From Pseudomonas tremae (lineage in GTDB: Bacteria; Pseudomonadota; Gammaproteobacteria; Pseudomonadales; Pseudomonadaceae): 64,000 nucleotides of DNA. A model generated the notes under the pieces. It made no database searches. It saw only the letters and a program-made list of their open reading frames with translations, and was not told where the DNA came from. The stretch covers positions 124,001 to 188,000 of the forward strand of contig NZ_LJRO01000458.1 in NCBI RefSeq assembly GCF_001401155.1, read 5' to 3'. Shown here piece after piece: positions 27,688 through 37,052 of this stretch (position 1 is the stretch's first letter; each line of letters opens with the position of its first letter). The position numbers and the translations under genes are program-made.

Positions 27688-27924
27688 ATGACCGCGAAAA
27701 ACACTGGCATGCACCAACCGCTCTGCGTTAATGGGTGGGCATATCATCCCAATCGCCGCCTCGGCCGTGGCGGCAATGGTGATGTTTACCGGGCGGAAAA
27801 GGATGGCGTTCAGGGTGCGTTAAAACTGCTCAAGCCGGGATCCCGTGGTACACGTACAGATCGCTTCCGCGACGAAATCGAGGCGCTCAAAAAATGCTCC
27901 GATAGGTGGGCAGTGACCGCATAG
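27688..27924 (+). pseudogene. Truncated Ser/Thr protein kinase, N-lobe only
   Basis: 78 codons from ATG 27688, preceded by AGGGAG. They contain a glycine-rich loop RLGRGGNGDVYRAEK and the ATP-site lysine in GALKLLKPG, followed by FRDEIEALKKCSD, the start of helix C. It then ends in seven unrelated residues and a stop. The catalytic loop, DFG and C-lobe are missing. It is the stub of a kinase gene whose remainder has been replaced by the DNA that follows. Confidence 0.7.
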
Positions 27925-28033
27925 ATTAGTCTCGGATGAGATGTTTCGTGCCCTCCCCTTAACCGTGAAGCGATCAATGGAGATCGGCTCCGATCATCGG
28001 TTCAGTAAATTCGAAGGGCCGCGGCAGATGGCA

Positions 28034-28372
28034 TCATTTCGAAATGGACTCTACTGAGACGAGCTCCAGATATTTGTATTTTTTCTTCTTCGCCGCGGCC
28101 TTGGCCTCTTGCTCAGCGACCAGCTTGCTGAGGCTATTTGAGTCGTGCACAAACACATCAATATCGCCCTCGTACACCTTGGACACGTGTAAGGTCACCC
28201 GCAGCTTCGACGTATGGTAACCACTCGCTTTCTTCGCTAGAGGCGTCGGGTTTGCAGCTGGCTGGGGTCTGGGTACCGCAGGCGTTGACGATGGCGCGGG
28301 AGGTGTCACGGGATCCGTAGTGGCTCCGAAGAGTGCTTTACGCATTTCCTCTTCACTTAATTCAATTGCCAT
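28034..28372 (-). CDS. Hypothetical protein downstream of the kfrA-like gene
   Basis: A 112-aa protein in three parts: an acidic N-terminus MAIELSEEEMRKALFG, a Pro/Ala-rich linker (about 18-48), and a basic C-terminal half SKLRVTLHVSKVYEGDIDVF ending in a Lys-rich stretch KAAAKKKKYKYLELVSVES. No known domain. It is co-oriented with the KfrA-like gene, 213 bp downstream, and could belong to the same partition or regulation unit. Confidence 0.5.
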   Translation of the reverse strand: MAIELSEEEMRKALFGATTDPVTPPAPSSTPAVPRPQPAANPTPLAKKASGYHTSKLRVTLHVSKVYEGDIDVFVHDSNSLSKLVAEQEAKAAAKKKKYKYLELVSVESISK

Positions 28373-28585
28373 AGATCTACCTTCGGGCGGTCAGAAGTGC
28401 ACAGTTGTGCCGGTATAATGGGTTTGCCTATTGAGCTGCAGGCATGCCGGCGAGGCTATCCGCATGGTTTCGAGAGAGCAGCATATTCAGACGTCCTGCG
28501 ACGACCAATTGATAAATCCGTTCGTGCGCCCGCTGGAGCTGATGGTTTTTATTGAGCGACCGTGGCGCAGTGCTAGGTACAGTTG

Positions 28586-29665
28586 TCATGACTGTCTCCC
28601 TGGTTGCTTTGAATGAGTTCCTTTTGGAGCCGGGGTACCCTGGAGCTCTGAGGCCGGGTGCTCAATCTGAGGAGATGACTCTTTATCCAGCTTGGGCTGG
28701 GCGTCCGCGCGTTGCTCAAGTTGAATTTTTAGATCCTCTACAAGCTTAGCCAAGTCTGCCTCACGAGCGGCAGCCTGCGCCGCAGAGGTGCGGAGGGCTT
28801 TGAGCTCATCGTTCAACTCACTGGCGGTGCTTTTTTGAAGCTCCATGATCGCCCCTGCCCTAGCTTCCGCTAGCACAAGCGCATGTACCTGGGCAGTAAG
28901 GGCCTGTATCTGATCGCCCTGGGAATTCAAGGTCTTCAACTGTTGGCGTGACTCTCCCAGTAGACGCTCATTGTCGCGGTTGAGACGTGTGGACTCATCC
29001 TGTTTGACCGCTAGCGATTCCCGCAGCTTTCGCTGCTCGACCTGCGATTCATGAAGCTGGGATTCATGCCTACGTTGATCCTGTTCGCGCTGTTCCTTCA
29101 CCGACTCCCGGTAGTGTTCAAGCGCCCCGCGCGCGTGAACGTGCTTTTCCTCAAGGGATTGGATCTGTTTATTCCTATCACTTACCTGGGCATCCAGATC
29201 ACTACAGCGTTGGCTTAGGCCGGCATTACGTGTCAGCTCTGCCTGGAGAGAAGACTGCGTGGTTTGGAGGTCAGCAGTTTGAGCTTCAATGGCCGCTTGC
29301 TGGGCCTCTAACTGCCTCCGTGCAGAGGTCAGTTCTGACTGTAGATTGGCGATTTGAGACTCGAGCGCTACGCGCTGTAAATCGAAGGCTGATCGAGCCT
29401 TTTCGATCGACTCATTACCCTCCTCCATCAACCGATCCAGAAGGCTTGCGACCATCGCGGAAAGCTCTTCCCCCAAGCTGTCTCGCGAGGATGGCGGGCG
29501 TGGATCAAAGGATTCGATCTCTTTTAGGTACCGGGCAATAGTAGTTTTCGAGCCCGTATTACCCAGCTCGACACGCACGGCGTCAATGCTTGGGTACGTG
29601 CCTTTGGCCAGCAAGGCTTGCCTCGCTTTTTGTACTAAAGCTTTGTTTACACCGCCGCGGGCCAT
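28586..29665 (-). CDS. kfrA: KfrA-like DNA-binding coiled-coil protein
   Basis: A 359-aa protein. Residues 1-60 (MARGGVNKALVQKARQALLAKGTYPSIDAVRVELGNTGSKTTIARYLKEIE spans them) are the KfrA N-terminal winged-helix region found in plasmid proteins. Residues about 65-320 are an almost unbroken coiled coil rich in Gln, Glu, Ala and Leu, and the tail is Pro/Ser-rich. KfrA proteins bind upstream repeats, repress their own gene and support plasmid or island stability. It is divergent from a tyrosine integrase; the 193-bp gap holds several inverted repeats. This pairing is common on mobile islands of pseudomonads. Confidence 0.82.
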   Translation of the reverse strand: MARGGVNKALVQKARQALLAKGTYPSIDAVRVELGNTGSKTTIARYLKEIESFDPRPPSSRDSLGEELSAMVASLLDRLMEEGNESIEKARSAFDLQRVALESQIANLQSELTSARRQLEAQQAAIEAQTADLQTTQSSLQAELTRNAGLSQRCSDLDAQVSDRNKQIQSLEEKHVHARGALEHYRESVKEQREQDQRRHESQLHESQVEQRKLRESLAVKQDESTRLNRDNERLLGESRQQLKTLNSQGDQIQALTAQVHALVLAEARAGAIMELQKSTASELNDELKALRTSAAQAAAREADLAKLVEDLKIQLEQRADAQPKLDKESSPQIEHPASELQGTPAPKGTHSKQPGRQS

Positions 29666-29682
29666 TAGACCTCCTACGATTT

Positions 29683-29780
29683 CGTGTCGTGATACATGTC
29701 ATGTAATTACGTGTCACGTTATCATCAAAATCACGAGTTTGTAATGAGGTTTCTAGAAAGCCATAATAGAAGTTTATGGC
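29683..29780. promoter_or_regulatory. Repeat-rich divergent promoter of kfrA-like and integrase genes
   Basis: The gap contains CGTGTCGTGATAC (29683-29695) and CGTGTCACGTTATC (29710-29723), two copies of a CGTGTCRYG-type site, 27 bp apart. A perfect 7-bp inverted repeat GCCATAA / TTATGGC follows (29760-29766 and 29774-29780). KfrA homologues bind such repeats, so autoregulation and control of the integrase are likely. Confidence 0.5.
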
Positions 29781-29858
29781 TTCTTGATGATTCACTAGAG
29801 CTCCAAGTAGCACCGGAGCCCTGTAATCACGGGCGAGCGCAAGATTTCGAGGTTGGGT

Positions 29859-30809
29859 ATGGCGAATAAGGCTGATCGGTATCTAACCGCGGGTACCCGC
29901 GAAAACACGCGAAAAAGCTATCGCATTGCGATCGAGCACTTCGAGGTGACCTGGGGCGGTTACCTGCCTACGACCGGCGAGGGAGTCGTGCGCTACCTAG
30001 CCGAGTACGCCGACAAGCATGCGATCAGCACGTTAAAGCAGCGTCTGGCAGCGTTGGCGCAGTGGCATATCACCCAAGGATTCCCTGATCCCACCAAGAC
30101 GCCGCACGTTCGGCAGATGATCAAGGGCATCCGAGTCGTTCATCCTGCACAGGTGAAGCAAGCCGCTCCCCTTCTCCTGAGACACCTAGGGCAGGCTGTT
30201 AATTGGTTAGAGGCTGAAGCCGCTGCAGCGCTGGAACGAGGTGATTACAAGACCGTGCTTCGCCACAAGCGCTCGCTCGCATTGGTGCTGATTGGGTTCT
30301 GGCGGGGATTCCGCGGAGATGAGTTGGCCCGACTAACCGTGGAGAACACCCAAGCCAATAGTGGTGAAGGGATTACCTTCTTCTTGCCATATACCAAAGG
30401 CGACCGTCAGTACGAAGGCACAATCTTCCAAACGCCAGCGCTGACAATGCTTTGCCCCGTTGACGCCTACATCAACTGGATCACAGTTGCCGGACTCGCA
30501 AAAGGGCCCGTGTTTAGACGCCTGGATCGCTGGGGAAATTTGTCGGATAGACCCATCCAATCGCATAGTCTGATTCCGATGCTACGCCGAATCTTCAAGG
30601 AAGCTGGCCTACCTGAAGCGCTTTACAGCGCTCATTCGATGCGGCGGGGCTTTGCTACCTGGGCGTCGTCCAATGGATGGGACATAAAAGGTCTGATGAG
30701 CTATGTAGGTTGGAAAGACATGAAGTCAGCTCTGCGATACGTAGACTCAAATGTATCTTTCGGGGGGCTGGCAGTACGAGCAGACACGCTCGGAATTGAT
30801 AAAACGTGA
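29859..30809 (+). CDS. Tyrosine recombinase / phage-type integrase
   Basis: A 316-aa integrase with a complete catalytic set. The SAM-like core-binding domain is at about 5-95 (ENTRKSYRIAIEHFEVTWG). The catalytic residues are Arg152 (GFWRGFRGDEL), Lys180 (YTKGDRQ), His259 and Arg262 (SAHSMRRGFA), Trp285 and the nucleophile Tyr294 (SALRYVD). ATG 29859 has GAGG six bases upstream; a TTG at 29853 is less likely. It is divergent from the KfrA-like gene and is the candidate enzyme for movement of this island or of the modules to its right. No attachment site was recognised. Confidence 0.88.
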   Translation: MANKADRYLTAGTRENTRKSYRIAIEHFEVTWGGYLPTTGEGVVRYLAEYADKHAISTLKQRLAALAQWHITQGFPDPTKTPHVRQMIKGIRVVHPAQVKQAAPLLLRHLGQAVNWLEAEAAAALERGDYKTVLRHKRSLALVLIGFWRGFRGDELARLTVENTQANSGEGITFFLPYTKGDRQYEGTIFQTPALTMLCPVDAYINWITVAGLAKGPVFRRLDRWGNLSDRPIQSHSLIPMLRRIFKEAGLPEALYSAHSMRRGFATWASSNGWDIKGLMSYVGWKDMKSALRYVDSNVSFGGLAVRADTLGIDKT

Positions 30810-31402
30810 TATGTGCGCTGCCTCAGTCAGGTGTGGATATGAACCACGCCCCTGCTTAGCGGATCATCCTGCTTTGCCTGCAAACACAGTTCGACGCTGA
30901 GGACATCCACTGATGGACAAGCATGGAGGCTCGAAAATGCCAGAATCAGTCGTGCCGACGAAGGTGCCTCGTCGATTGCTATTTGCCATCCCCCCCCTCA
31001 AAATGACTGAGCTTGAGCGTTCAAGGACGACGAAGCCCAAAAATGTGAAGGGTTTAGGGTTAGCTTTACTGCGCAACTGGTACCACGCAGAACTCAACGA
31101 TGACACGCCTCGAGGCATTTCCTCGGCCGTCCTTGAGGTCTAACCCTCTCCGATCTCTCCGTCTATCCCTGGGCACAATGCCGTAAACGCTGCAACACCA
31201 CTTTACGCCAAGTTCATGTGTGAAAAGATTCGTGGTCTTTAGCCGCTAGCGATCATCACATTCACCCGGCAAGGTTCAGGAATACAGTCCTGGCGCGGTT
31301 GCATATGCAGCGCAGCCGCAGATCATCTACCTCGTTGCTAACACCAGAGGTCGGTGTGCAGCCGCAGCCAGGAGGGCTCTTTGCAGGCTATAGGGACATC
31401 GC
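30810..31402. other. Gap between integrase and Wadjet-like operon
   Basis: About 590 bp. The only plausible gene is a 76-codon frame at 30913-31143 preceded by GAGGA (30898-30902): it is Lys/Arg-rich (KVPRRLLFAIPPLK, RSRTTKPKNVKGLG) and unrecognised. Otherwise I see no coding sequence; the promoter of the SMC operon should lie in the right half. Confidence 0.4.
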
Positions 31403-34400
31403 ATGCCAACTGATCAGCACACTCAAAGCCTGTTCCTTCTCCAGGACGAATCGGCATCGACCGATGAGTCGGACGTCGCAACACCAGGCGAACCTGACGA
31501 GCGTCTGCCTGAAGCGCTCTACAGGCTGCTAAACATCCACCTTGTCGACTCATTATCCAAAGGCCGCGTCCAGACAATGGCCGTCGATGGTGGCGTGGCA
31601 TTGACTGGACGCAATGGCCAAGGGAAAACATCGTTGCTTGCCCTGGCACTGATGTTTTCTGGCGTCGAGCCAACGGACGTGGTGTCCAAGGGCAAGGACT
31701 CCTTCATCGACTACTATCTACCTAATCAGACCTCATACATCGTCTATGAGTATGAAGTACCGGATGGTAGTCGTCGCCTCGTCGTAGCCTACAGCAACAG
31801 CACGGCAGATCGGGTGCGCTATCGATTCGTCAAAAGCGAGTTCCGACGAGACATGTTCGTGTCGGATGACAATCAGTTCATCTTGAACAGAGATTTTCGC
31901 AGGAGACTTGCCGAACTCAGGATTTCATGTGCTGACCGGCAAATTGATACCTACCTTGATTACCGCTGCATCATCCAGGGTTGGCAGCCTCACCATGCTG
32001 ATAGCAATCAGCGTCGATACCTAGCCGGCATGTCTGCAGAGTATGGATTCACTTCATACAATCGCCCCCTGCGGCATCTGGAAAAGCTCACGAAAGGCAT
32101 GTTCTCTCGTCAGGCCAACTTTGATGACCTCCAGCAGGTCGTAGCGGATTGGGTTTTCGAGGGAAAGCCCTCGGTAGGTATCCACACCGATCGGACACGT
32201 GTGGAAAACTGGCCCCGAGATTACAACGCTTATCGGCAGATCATGACGATCGAGCATGAAGTGGTTGGCGCTGTGACTGTGCGTGAAGCTCTTAACGCTG
32301 CCCATGAGCGAGTTCGAGAACTCAAGGAGAAATTCCTGATCTTGCGTGATCACCTTGAGTTCAGTCAGGCGGCCAAGGACAACGAGCGGACGAGTCTTGA
32401 GAAATTCCTTAGTGAACGTAAAAACGAGCACGAGGCCGCTGCTGGAGACCTGATTCGCCAGATTGCCGAGGCGCACCACCAAGTGGGACAGTGCGAAAAA
32501 GACCTTCACCGTATTGAGCGTGAGCGTCAGGCATTTGCTGATGCCCAGGTCGAGGACAAAAGAAGCCGTGCTGCCCAACGGGAGTTGCTCATCGACGAGG
32601 CCCGGCGCATCGATGAGCAGTACAGGCTTGCTCTAGGTGCAGCATCTGATATCCAGACCCAGTATGACGCGGCGATTAACGAGGAAGCTCGTCGGCACCA
32701 GATTTACCATGCGGCCGCTCTCACCAAGATTACCGAGCTCAACAGTGCACACCGGGTAGAACTCGATGCAGCTGCCGAGTGCGCGGATAAAGATAGACGT
32801 CTTTACGATTCGTCCTGCGAAGCTGAACGTAACCGCATCCAGGAACAAATTGATGTTTTGAGGGGCCAGGTTGGCCGGGATGAGGAGCGGGTTAACAATC
32901 CCCCAACAGATCCGTTGCTGATCAATGCTATAGAACTGAAGCAGGACTCCCTGCAGCAGGCTGCAGCGGTGCTCCGAGTCGCGGAAAAAACCGTCAGCGC
33001 CAAAGACCAGGCTGTCGACAGGCTCCAGGCTGAATCCGCAACGCTAGACCTCCAGATTCAGCTACATACTAAAGGCCTGTCGACCCAGTCTGAGAAAATT
33101 CAAGGAATCCAGCGCTCTCACGCTCCCGATCCGGACAGTTTGCTGCACTTCCTCAGATCCACGCGCTCCGACTGGGGTGTGCACATTGCCAAGGTGATCA
33201 ATCCCGAACTGCTTCACCGAACCGATTTGCACCCGCAGACAGTGGACACTAGTCAAAGCTTGTATGGGATCACACTCGAGCTAGATTTTGTCGCTCCAGT
33301 TGATGAAGCGGACGATACGTTGCTCCAAGAAATGCTAGCTGAAGCCGTCGCTGAGCGAGAGGCGTTGCAGATTCAGCTGGATTTGGCCGTCGCTCAGCAG
33401 AAAGCGTTGCGCGAGGCGATAAAGGCTGCAGTTACCGAGTTGACTCTTGCGCGTGCAGCCTTGGGTCGCGCCCAAAACGATCATGCTGCCCTAGATACGG
33501 AAATTCGTGACGTCCGCAAGGAGCTCCAGCGCAAGCGGGATACTGCAGTCTCGGATGCTGTGACTGCTCTCAGCGCAAGACGAGCGCAGCTTGAGTCTGC
33601 AATAGGCGTGCAAAGGGAATTCAATGATCGCCATCAGCAAAGACATATTGAATTGGCTAGCTTGGCTACCGCTAAGCGTGAGGCGATCGACAAACGCTTC
33701 GGGCTTTCTGCCGGGCAGATTAACACCGCGATCGCTGACCACGAAACCTCTACGCAAAACGCGATCAAGACCCTGAGAAAACAGCAAGATGCTGCTTTGT
33801 CCGAACGAGGGGCAGATGTCGAGATTTTGAACGCGCTGAAAAATCACAGCCAGCAGCTCAGAGATGATCTGGAAGAAATTAATGGTTGGACTGACCTCCT
33901 TAATCAGTGGCACCACTGGCTGACTGTCGTCGAGCCAGAAATTCCGGCAATTCAGGAGAAACTAGATCAGCAGCAGGCTTTACATGAGCAATTGACACTC
34001 CAGCTCAGTGCGGTTGAGGAGACATGGACTCGCACAAAGCGGGAGGTCGAGAGGCAGATCAGCGAATGCAATACTGCTGCCTCTATCTTCTACAAGGACT
34101 TCTTAGCCGTAGAGTCCACGTTGAGGGATCAGCTACAGGAATACACGCCGACCGACCGTCATGAAAAGTATGATGTGGCTTGGCAAGCGACCGCGCTGCG
34201 CACAGCGCTAGGGGCCTGTTTCCAGGAACTGCATGACGCGGACGGTGCCTTGCGAGCGAAGATCAAGGGAATGCGCGGGGCATTCTCTGCCATTGCACTC
34301 TCTCCGCCCGCCACCTATTTCAGCGACCGTTTGAGCAACCTCAAAGACGAGCTGCCGCGTGAAATCACTCCTAGCGACGTGCTTGGCGTCGTGGAAGATT

Positions 34401-35176
34401 GGTTCACCCACCAGCACGAGCAAAGCCGTCGGCTGCTGATCGCGGATGCTCGTACGATTTTTGGAGAGATCCAGGGGCTGCACCGAGAGCTTAAAAAGTT
34501 TTGCGATCGACTGGCACGCTTCAATACGGCGATGCAGAGTCATCTTTCCCGCAGCTCGAAGGTGTTCGACAGCCTGACTGACCTGCAGATATCAATCGTC
34601 TCAGCTGTCGAAGATTTGAATTACTGGTCAATCATCAAGAAAATCACCGACGACCGTGATCAGTGGATCAAGGATGGCGATCTTCCAGACGAATACGCTG
34701 TCGACCACCTGCGTGCCCTCCTGAACCTGTGGGACATCAAGAACGGTATCAATGCCAATTTCAAATCACTGGTCAGCATCCGCGGTGCTGTCAGGGAGAA
34801 CGGAAACCTGAGGCAGTTCCGCAACCGTGCCGAACTGGAAAATATCTCATCCAATGGCTTGAGCTACTTGGTGATGATCATCCTGTTTCTTGGGTTCATC
34901 TCTAAGGTTCGAGGAAACGCTCCGGTGCAACTGACTTGGTGCGTAGATGAGCTCAGGGCGATCGACGCGCAAAACGTTGTGTCGCTGTGCAACTACCTTG
35001 GGGAAAATCACATCACGCTATGTACCGCATTCCCTGACCCAGACGCAGAAACGCTCATACTGTTTGCCAACAAATACAAACTCGATTCAGAACGCCGGCT
35101 GGTGCATTGCGAGCTAGTCATCGAGGGTGATCCTGAACTGGATGAACCTCTGGAAATCGAAGTGGAGGACGTCTAA
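31403..35176 (+). CDS. Wadjet/Mks-like SMC ATPase (JetC/MksB-type)
   Basis: A 1257-aa SMC-like protein. Walker A is GRNGQGKTS (69-77) after an acidic 35-residue N-terminus. Long coiled coils occupy roughly 290-520 and 620-1050. Near the C-terminus are a signature-like SSNGLSYLVM (about 1149) and Walker B LTWCVDELRAID (about 1182), a MukB/MksB-type head with ENHITLCTAFPDPD following. No zinc hook is visible. In Wadjet/MksBEFG systems this subunit forms the DNA-translocating ring that detects small circular DNA. Its stop overlaps the next start (TAATG), and four genes follow on from each other with overlaps. Confidence 0.78.
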   Translation: MPTDQHTQSLFLLQDESASTDESDVATPGEPDERLPEALYRLLNIHLVDSLSKGRVQTMAVDGGVALTGRNGQGKTSLLALALMFSGVEPTDVVSKGKDSFIDYYLPNQTSYIVYEYEVPDGSRRLVVAYSNSTADRVRYRFVKSEFRRDMFVSDDNQFILNRDFRRRLAELRISCADRQIDTYLDYRCIIQGWQPHHADSNQRRYLAGMSAEYGFTSYNRPLRHLEKLTKGMFSRQANFDDLQQVVADWVFEGKPSVGIHTDRTRVENWPRDYNAYRQIMTIEHEVVGAVTVREALNAAHERVRELKEKFLILRDHLEFSQAAKDNERTSLEKFLSERKNEHEAAAGDLIRQIAEAHHQVGQCEKDLHRIERERQAFADAQVEDKRSRAAQRELLIDEARRIDEQYRLALGAASDIQTQYDAAINEEARRHQIYHAAALTKITELNSAHRVELDAAAECADKDRRLYDSSCEAERNRIQEQIDVLRGQVGRDEERVNNPPTDPLLINAIELKQDSLQQAAAVLRVAEKTVSAKDQAVDRLQAESATLDLQIQLHTKGLSTQSEKIQGIQRSHAPDPDSLLHFLRSTRSDWGVHIAKVINPELLHRTDLHPQTVDTSQSLYGITLELDFVAPVDEADDTLLQEMLAEAVAEREALQIQLDLAVAQQKALREAIKAAVTELTLARAALGRAQNDHAALDTEIRDVRKELQRKRDTAVSDAVTALSARRAQLESAIGVQREFNDRHQQRHIELASLATAKREAIDKRFGLSAGQINTAIADHETSTQNAIKTLRKQQDAALSERGADVEILNALKNHSQQLRDDLEEINGWTDLLNQWHHWLTVVEPEIPAIQEKLDQQQALHEQLTLQLSAVEETWTRTKREVERQISECNTAASIFYKDFLAVESTLRDQLQEYTPTDRHEKYDVAWQATALRTALGACFQELHDADGALRAKIKGMRGAFSAIALSPPATYFSDRLSNLKDELPREITPSDVLGVVEDWFTHQHEQSRRLLIADARTIFGEIQGLHRELKKFCDRLARFNTAMQSHLSRSSKVFDSLTDLQISIVSAVEDLNYWSIIKKITDDRDQWIKDGDLPDEYAVDHLRALLNLWDIKNGINANFKSLVSIRGAVRENGNLRQFRNRAELENISSNGLSYLVMIILFLGFISKVRGNAPVQLTWCVDELRAIDAQNVVSLCNYLGENHITLCTAFPDPDAETLILFANKYKLDSERRLVHCELVIEGDPELDEPLEIEVEDV

Positions 35177-35817
35177 TGAGCCCTTTCGCCCGCATTGTGA
35201 CCGACCTTCTCAAGGGCGGGTTCATCTGCCAGGTAACTGACTATGAAGGCTATCAATTCCTCAGCAGCCCGCAAGCGTCAGGTAGCCGTACTAACCAGGA
35301 TGACGTTGATGACTACCTGCGCCGTATCAACATCCGACTGACGCAGACCCGCAGTGGCAGCGCCTTCTTCGCTGCAGCATCAGAGATTGACAGCGAAGGC
35401 AAAAAGATTGCGAGAAGGCGCTTTGGGGAGCTTAAGAACAGTCTCCGGCCAATGGTTTCCTTCTTGGAAATGGTAATGCGGCTGGAAGGTGATGACGACG
35501 CAGTATCTCCTGGCCAAAAGCTCGACCTCAATCGCACCATGGCCAAAATTGCAGCGAACGCCGGCATCGGTGAGCAGTTGAGGCAAATCGCATCAGATAC
35601 CAATATCTCGACCCGCGATGGTTCAGACAGAGAGCGCCTAAACAAGATCGTGAAGAGATTTCGCGATGATGGCTACCTGCAGTTGGTTAACCCGGAATCA
35701 GAGATCTACGTGTTCACCGGTCGGATTGAGTGGTTGATGGAGGCTATCGAGTATCTGATGCTCCACGACCAGATCTCAGACGATGACAAGGAATTCGATA
35801 AGAGAACGGCCTCATGA
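35176..35817 (+). CDS. Wadjet/Mks-like MukE-type subunit (JetB/MksE)
   Basis: A 213-aa winged-helix protein of MukE/MksE type by size, position and content: LLKGGFICQVTDYEGYQFL at the N-terminus, a DxxxxYLRRINIRLTQT stretch near 45-60, and a C-terminal region RLNKIVKRFRDDGYLQLVNPESEIYVFTGRIEWL typical of a winged helix. It starts in the TAATG overlap with the SMC gene and overlaps the next gene by 4 bp. It would connect the kleisin-like subunit to the SMC heads. Confidence 0.68.
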   Translation: MSPFARIVTDLLKGGFICQVTDYEGYQFLSSPQASGSRTNQDDVDDYLRRINIRLTQTRSGSAFFAAASEIDSEGKKIARRRFGELKNSLRPMVSFLEMVMRLEGDDDAVSPGQKLDLNRTMAKIAANAGIGEQLRQIASDTNISTRDGSDRERLNKIVKRFRDDGYLQLVNPESEIYVFTGRIEWLMEAIEYLMLHDQISDDDKEFDKRTAS

Positions 35818-37052
35818 GCACCCTGGTAGATGCAGTGGTCGGTCATTTGGAACTCTTGCACTCTCAGCGCAAGCTGATCGCACAGATGTACGTAAGTGGT
35901 CACGTTGTACGGGACGAACAAAATGCTAAAGCGCTGAGCCAGCTTCAGCAGATCCGTGCCGTCCGTTTGAACGAAACGCTCAAAGACTCCTATAGACTTT
36001 CTCCTACCGTGAGCCGGCTGCTCAACGAGGCGAGTTACCGATCTCGAAACTATGGGGTTTCTGCAGATTTTGGGAAACAGCTAAGTCGGCTGGATAAGCT
36101 ACTGGAGGACTTTTCCGAAGCATATTTCGACGGTCGTGGGGAGGACGTCATGCTATTGCAGGACGAGATCGACCTCACGCTCTTCGAAATTTCCGAAGAG
36201 ATGAAAGACTTCCTACTCCACGTCCGAACTGCAGCCGAAAACAATTTTGGCAACGTACGCACTTATCGGGAGAAAGAAAAACAGAATTTGCATTACCTAG
36301 AACAGCTCGAGCGGATAGTCGAGGCATTGTCGCAATTCGATGACGCTGCCTTGCTCGAAAGCCTTGGTTCAAGTGAGCGCGAAGCTTTGGAAGCCCTGTA
36401 TCAAGGCTATATTCTGGACAGATTGTCGAGCTGGCGATCCACGACGGCGGATATTACCCGAGTGTTGAAGCTGTATCTTCATAAGCTACGGGTGGTAGAG
36501 CCTCGAGCAAGGAGATTGCGAGCTTTGCAAATGTACCTGCTCCGACATCCTGAGTATGAGGTACGTGATCCTTATGAGTATCCGGAAATCCCGGATTGGG
36601 CCTATCAGTACGAGCCGATGAAGCTACGATTGGATCTCGACTTCGGCAGGCAAGAAATCAGAGACAGCCTGGCCGATGTGGCTAAAAACATCGACCGCTC
36701 AGTGGCTGTACCCACCAAAGAACGACGACCAGGAACGCCCGTCACGGAAGCGCCACCCAAGGCTGCATTGATCAAAGGCTCTCCCCTGGTGGTCGTGAGC
36801 CAACGCCTGCTCAACGAAGCCGCCCACAGCCCCGCCCCAATGTCTGCTGCTCGATATTTCGCGCTCGCTCCTGAGACCCAAGTGCTGGATCAGGAATCTT
36901 GCATGATGTGCTTTCTAGCCTTGCTTGATAAGCAGGTGAAGGCAAATGCGCAAATCGTACGACGCTTACAAATCGAGCTCGTCTCCATCAACGACGACGA
37001 TAGGCTCAGTGGAAACGTCATTATTGCGGATGTCACCGTATGCAAGCGTTAG
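35814..37052 (+). CDS. Wadjet/Mks-like kleisin-type subunit (JetA/MksF)
   Basis: A 412-aa largely helical protein. Helix-turn-helix-like N-terminal residues (LVDAVVGHLELLHSQRKLIAQMYVSG) and a later LLNEASYRSRNYGVSADFGKQLSRLDKLLEDF resemble MukF/MksF. The middle has long helices (EKEKQNLHYLEQLERIVEAL), then a linker, and a C-terminal winged region LLDKQVKANAQIVRRLQIELVS. The family call depends mainly on gene order and size. It overlaps the TOPRIM gene by 13 bp. Confidence 0.62.
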   Translation: MSTLVDAVVGHLELLHSQRKLIAQMYVSGHVVRDEQNAKALSQLQQIRAVRLNETLKDSYRLSPTVSRLLNEASYRSRNYGVSADFGKQLSRLDKLLEDFSEAYFDGRGEDVMLLQDEIDLTLFEISEEMKDFLLHVRTAAENNFGNVRTYREKEKQNLHYLEQLERIVEALSQFDDAALLESLGSSEREALEALYQGYILDRLSSWRSTTADITRVLKLYLHKLRVVEPRARRLRALQMYLLRHPEYEVRDPYEYPEIPDWAYQYEPMKLRLDLDFGRQEIRDSLADVAKNIDRSVAVPTKERRPGTPVTEAPPKAALIKGSPLVVVSQRLLNEAAHSPAPMSAARYFALAPETQVLDQESCMMCFLALLDKQVKANAQIVRRLQIELVSINDDDRLSGNVIIADVTVCKR

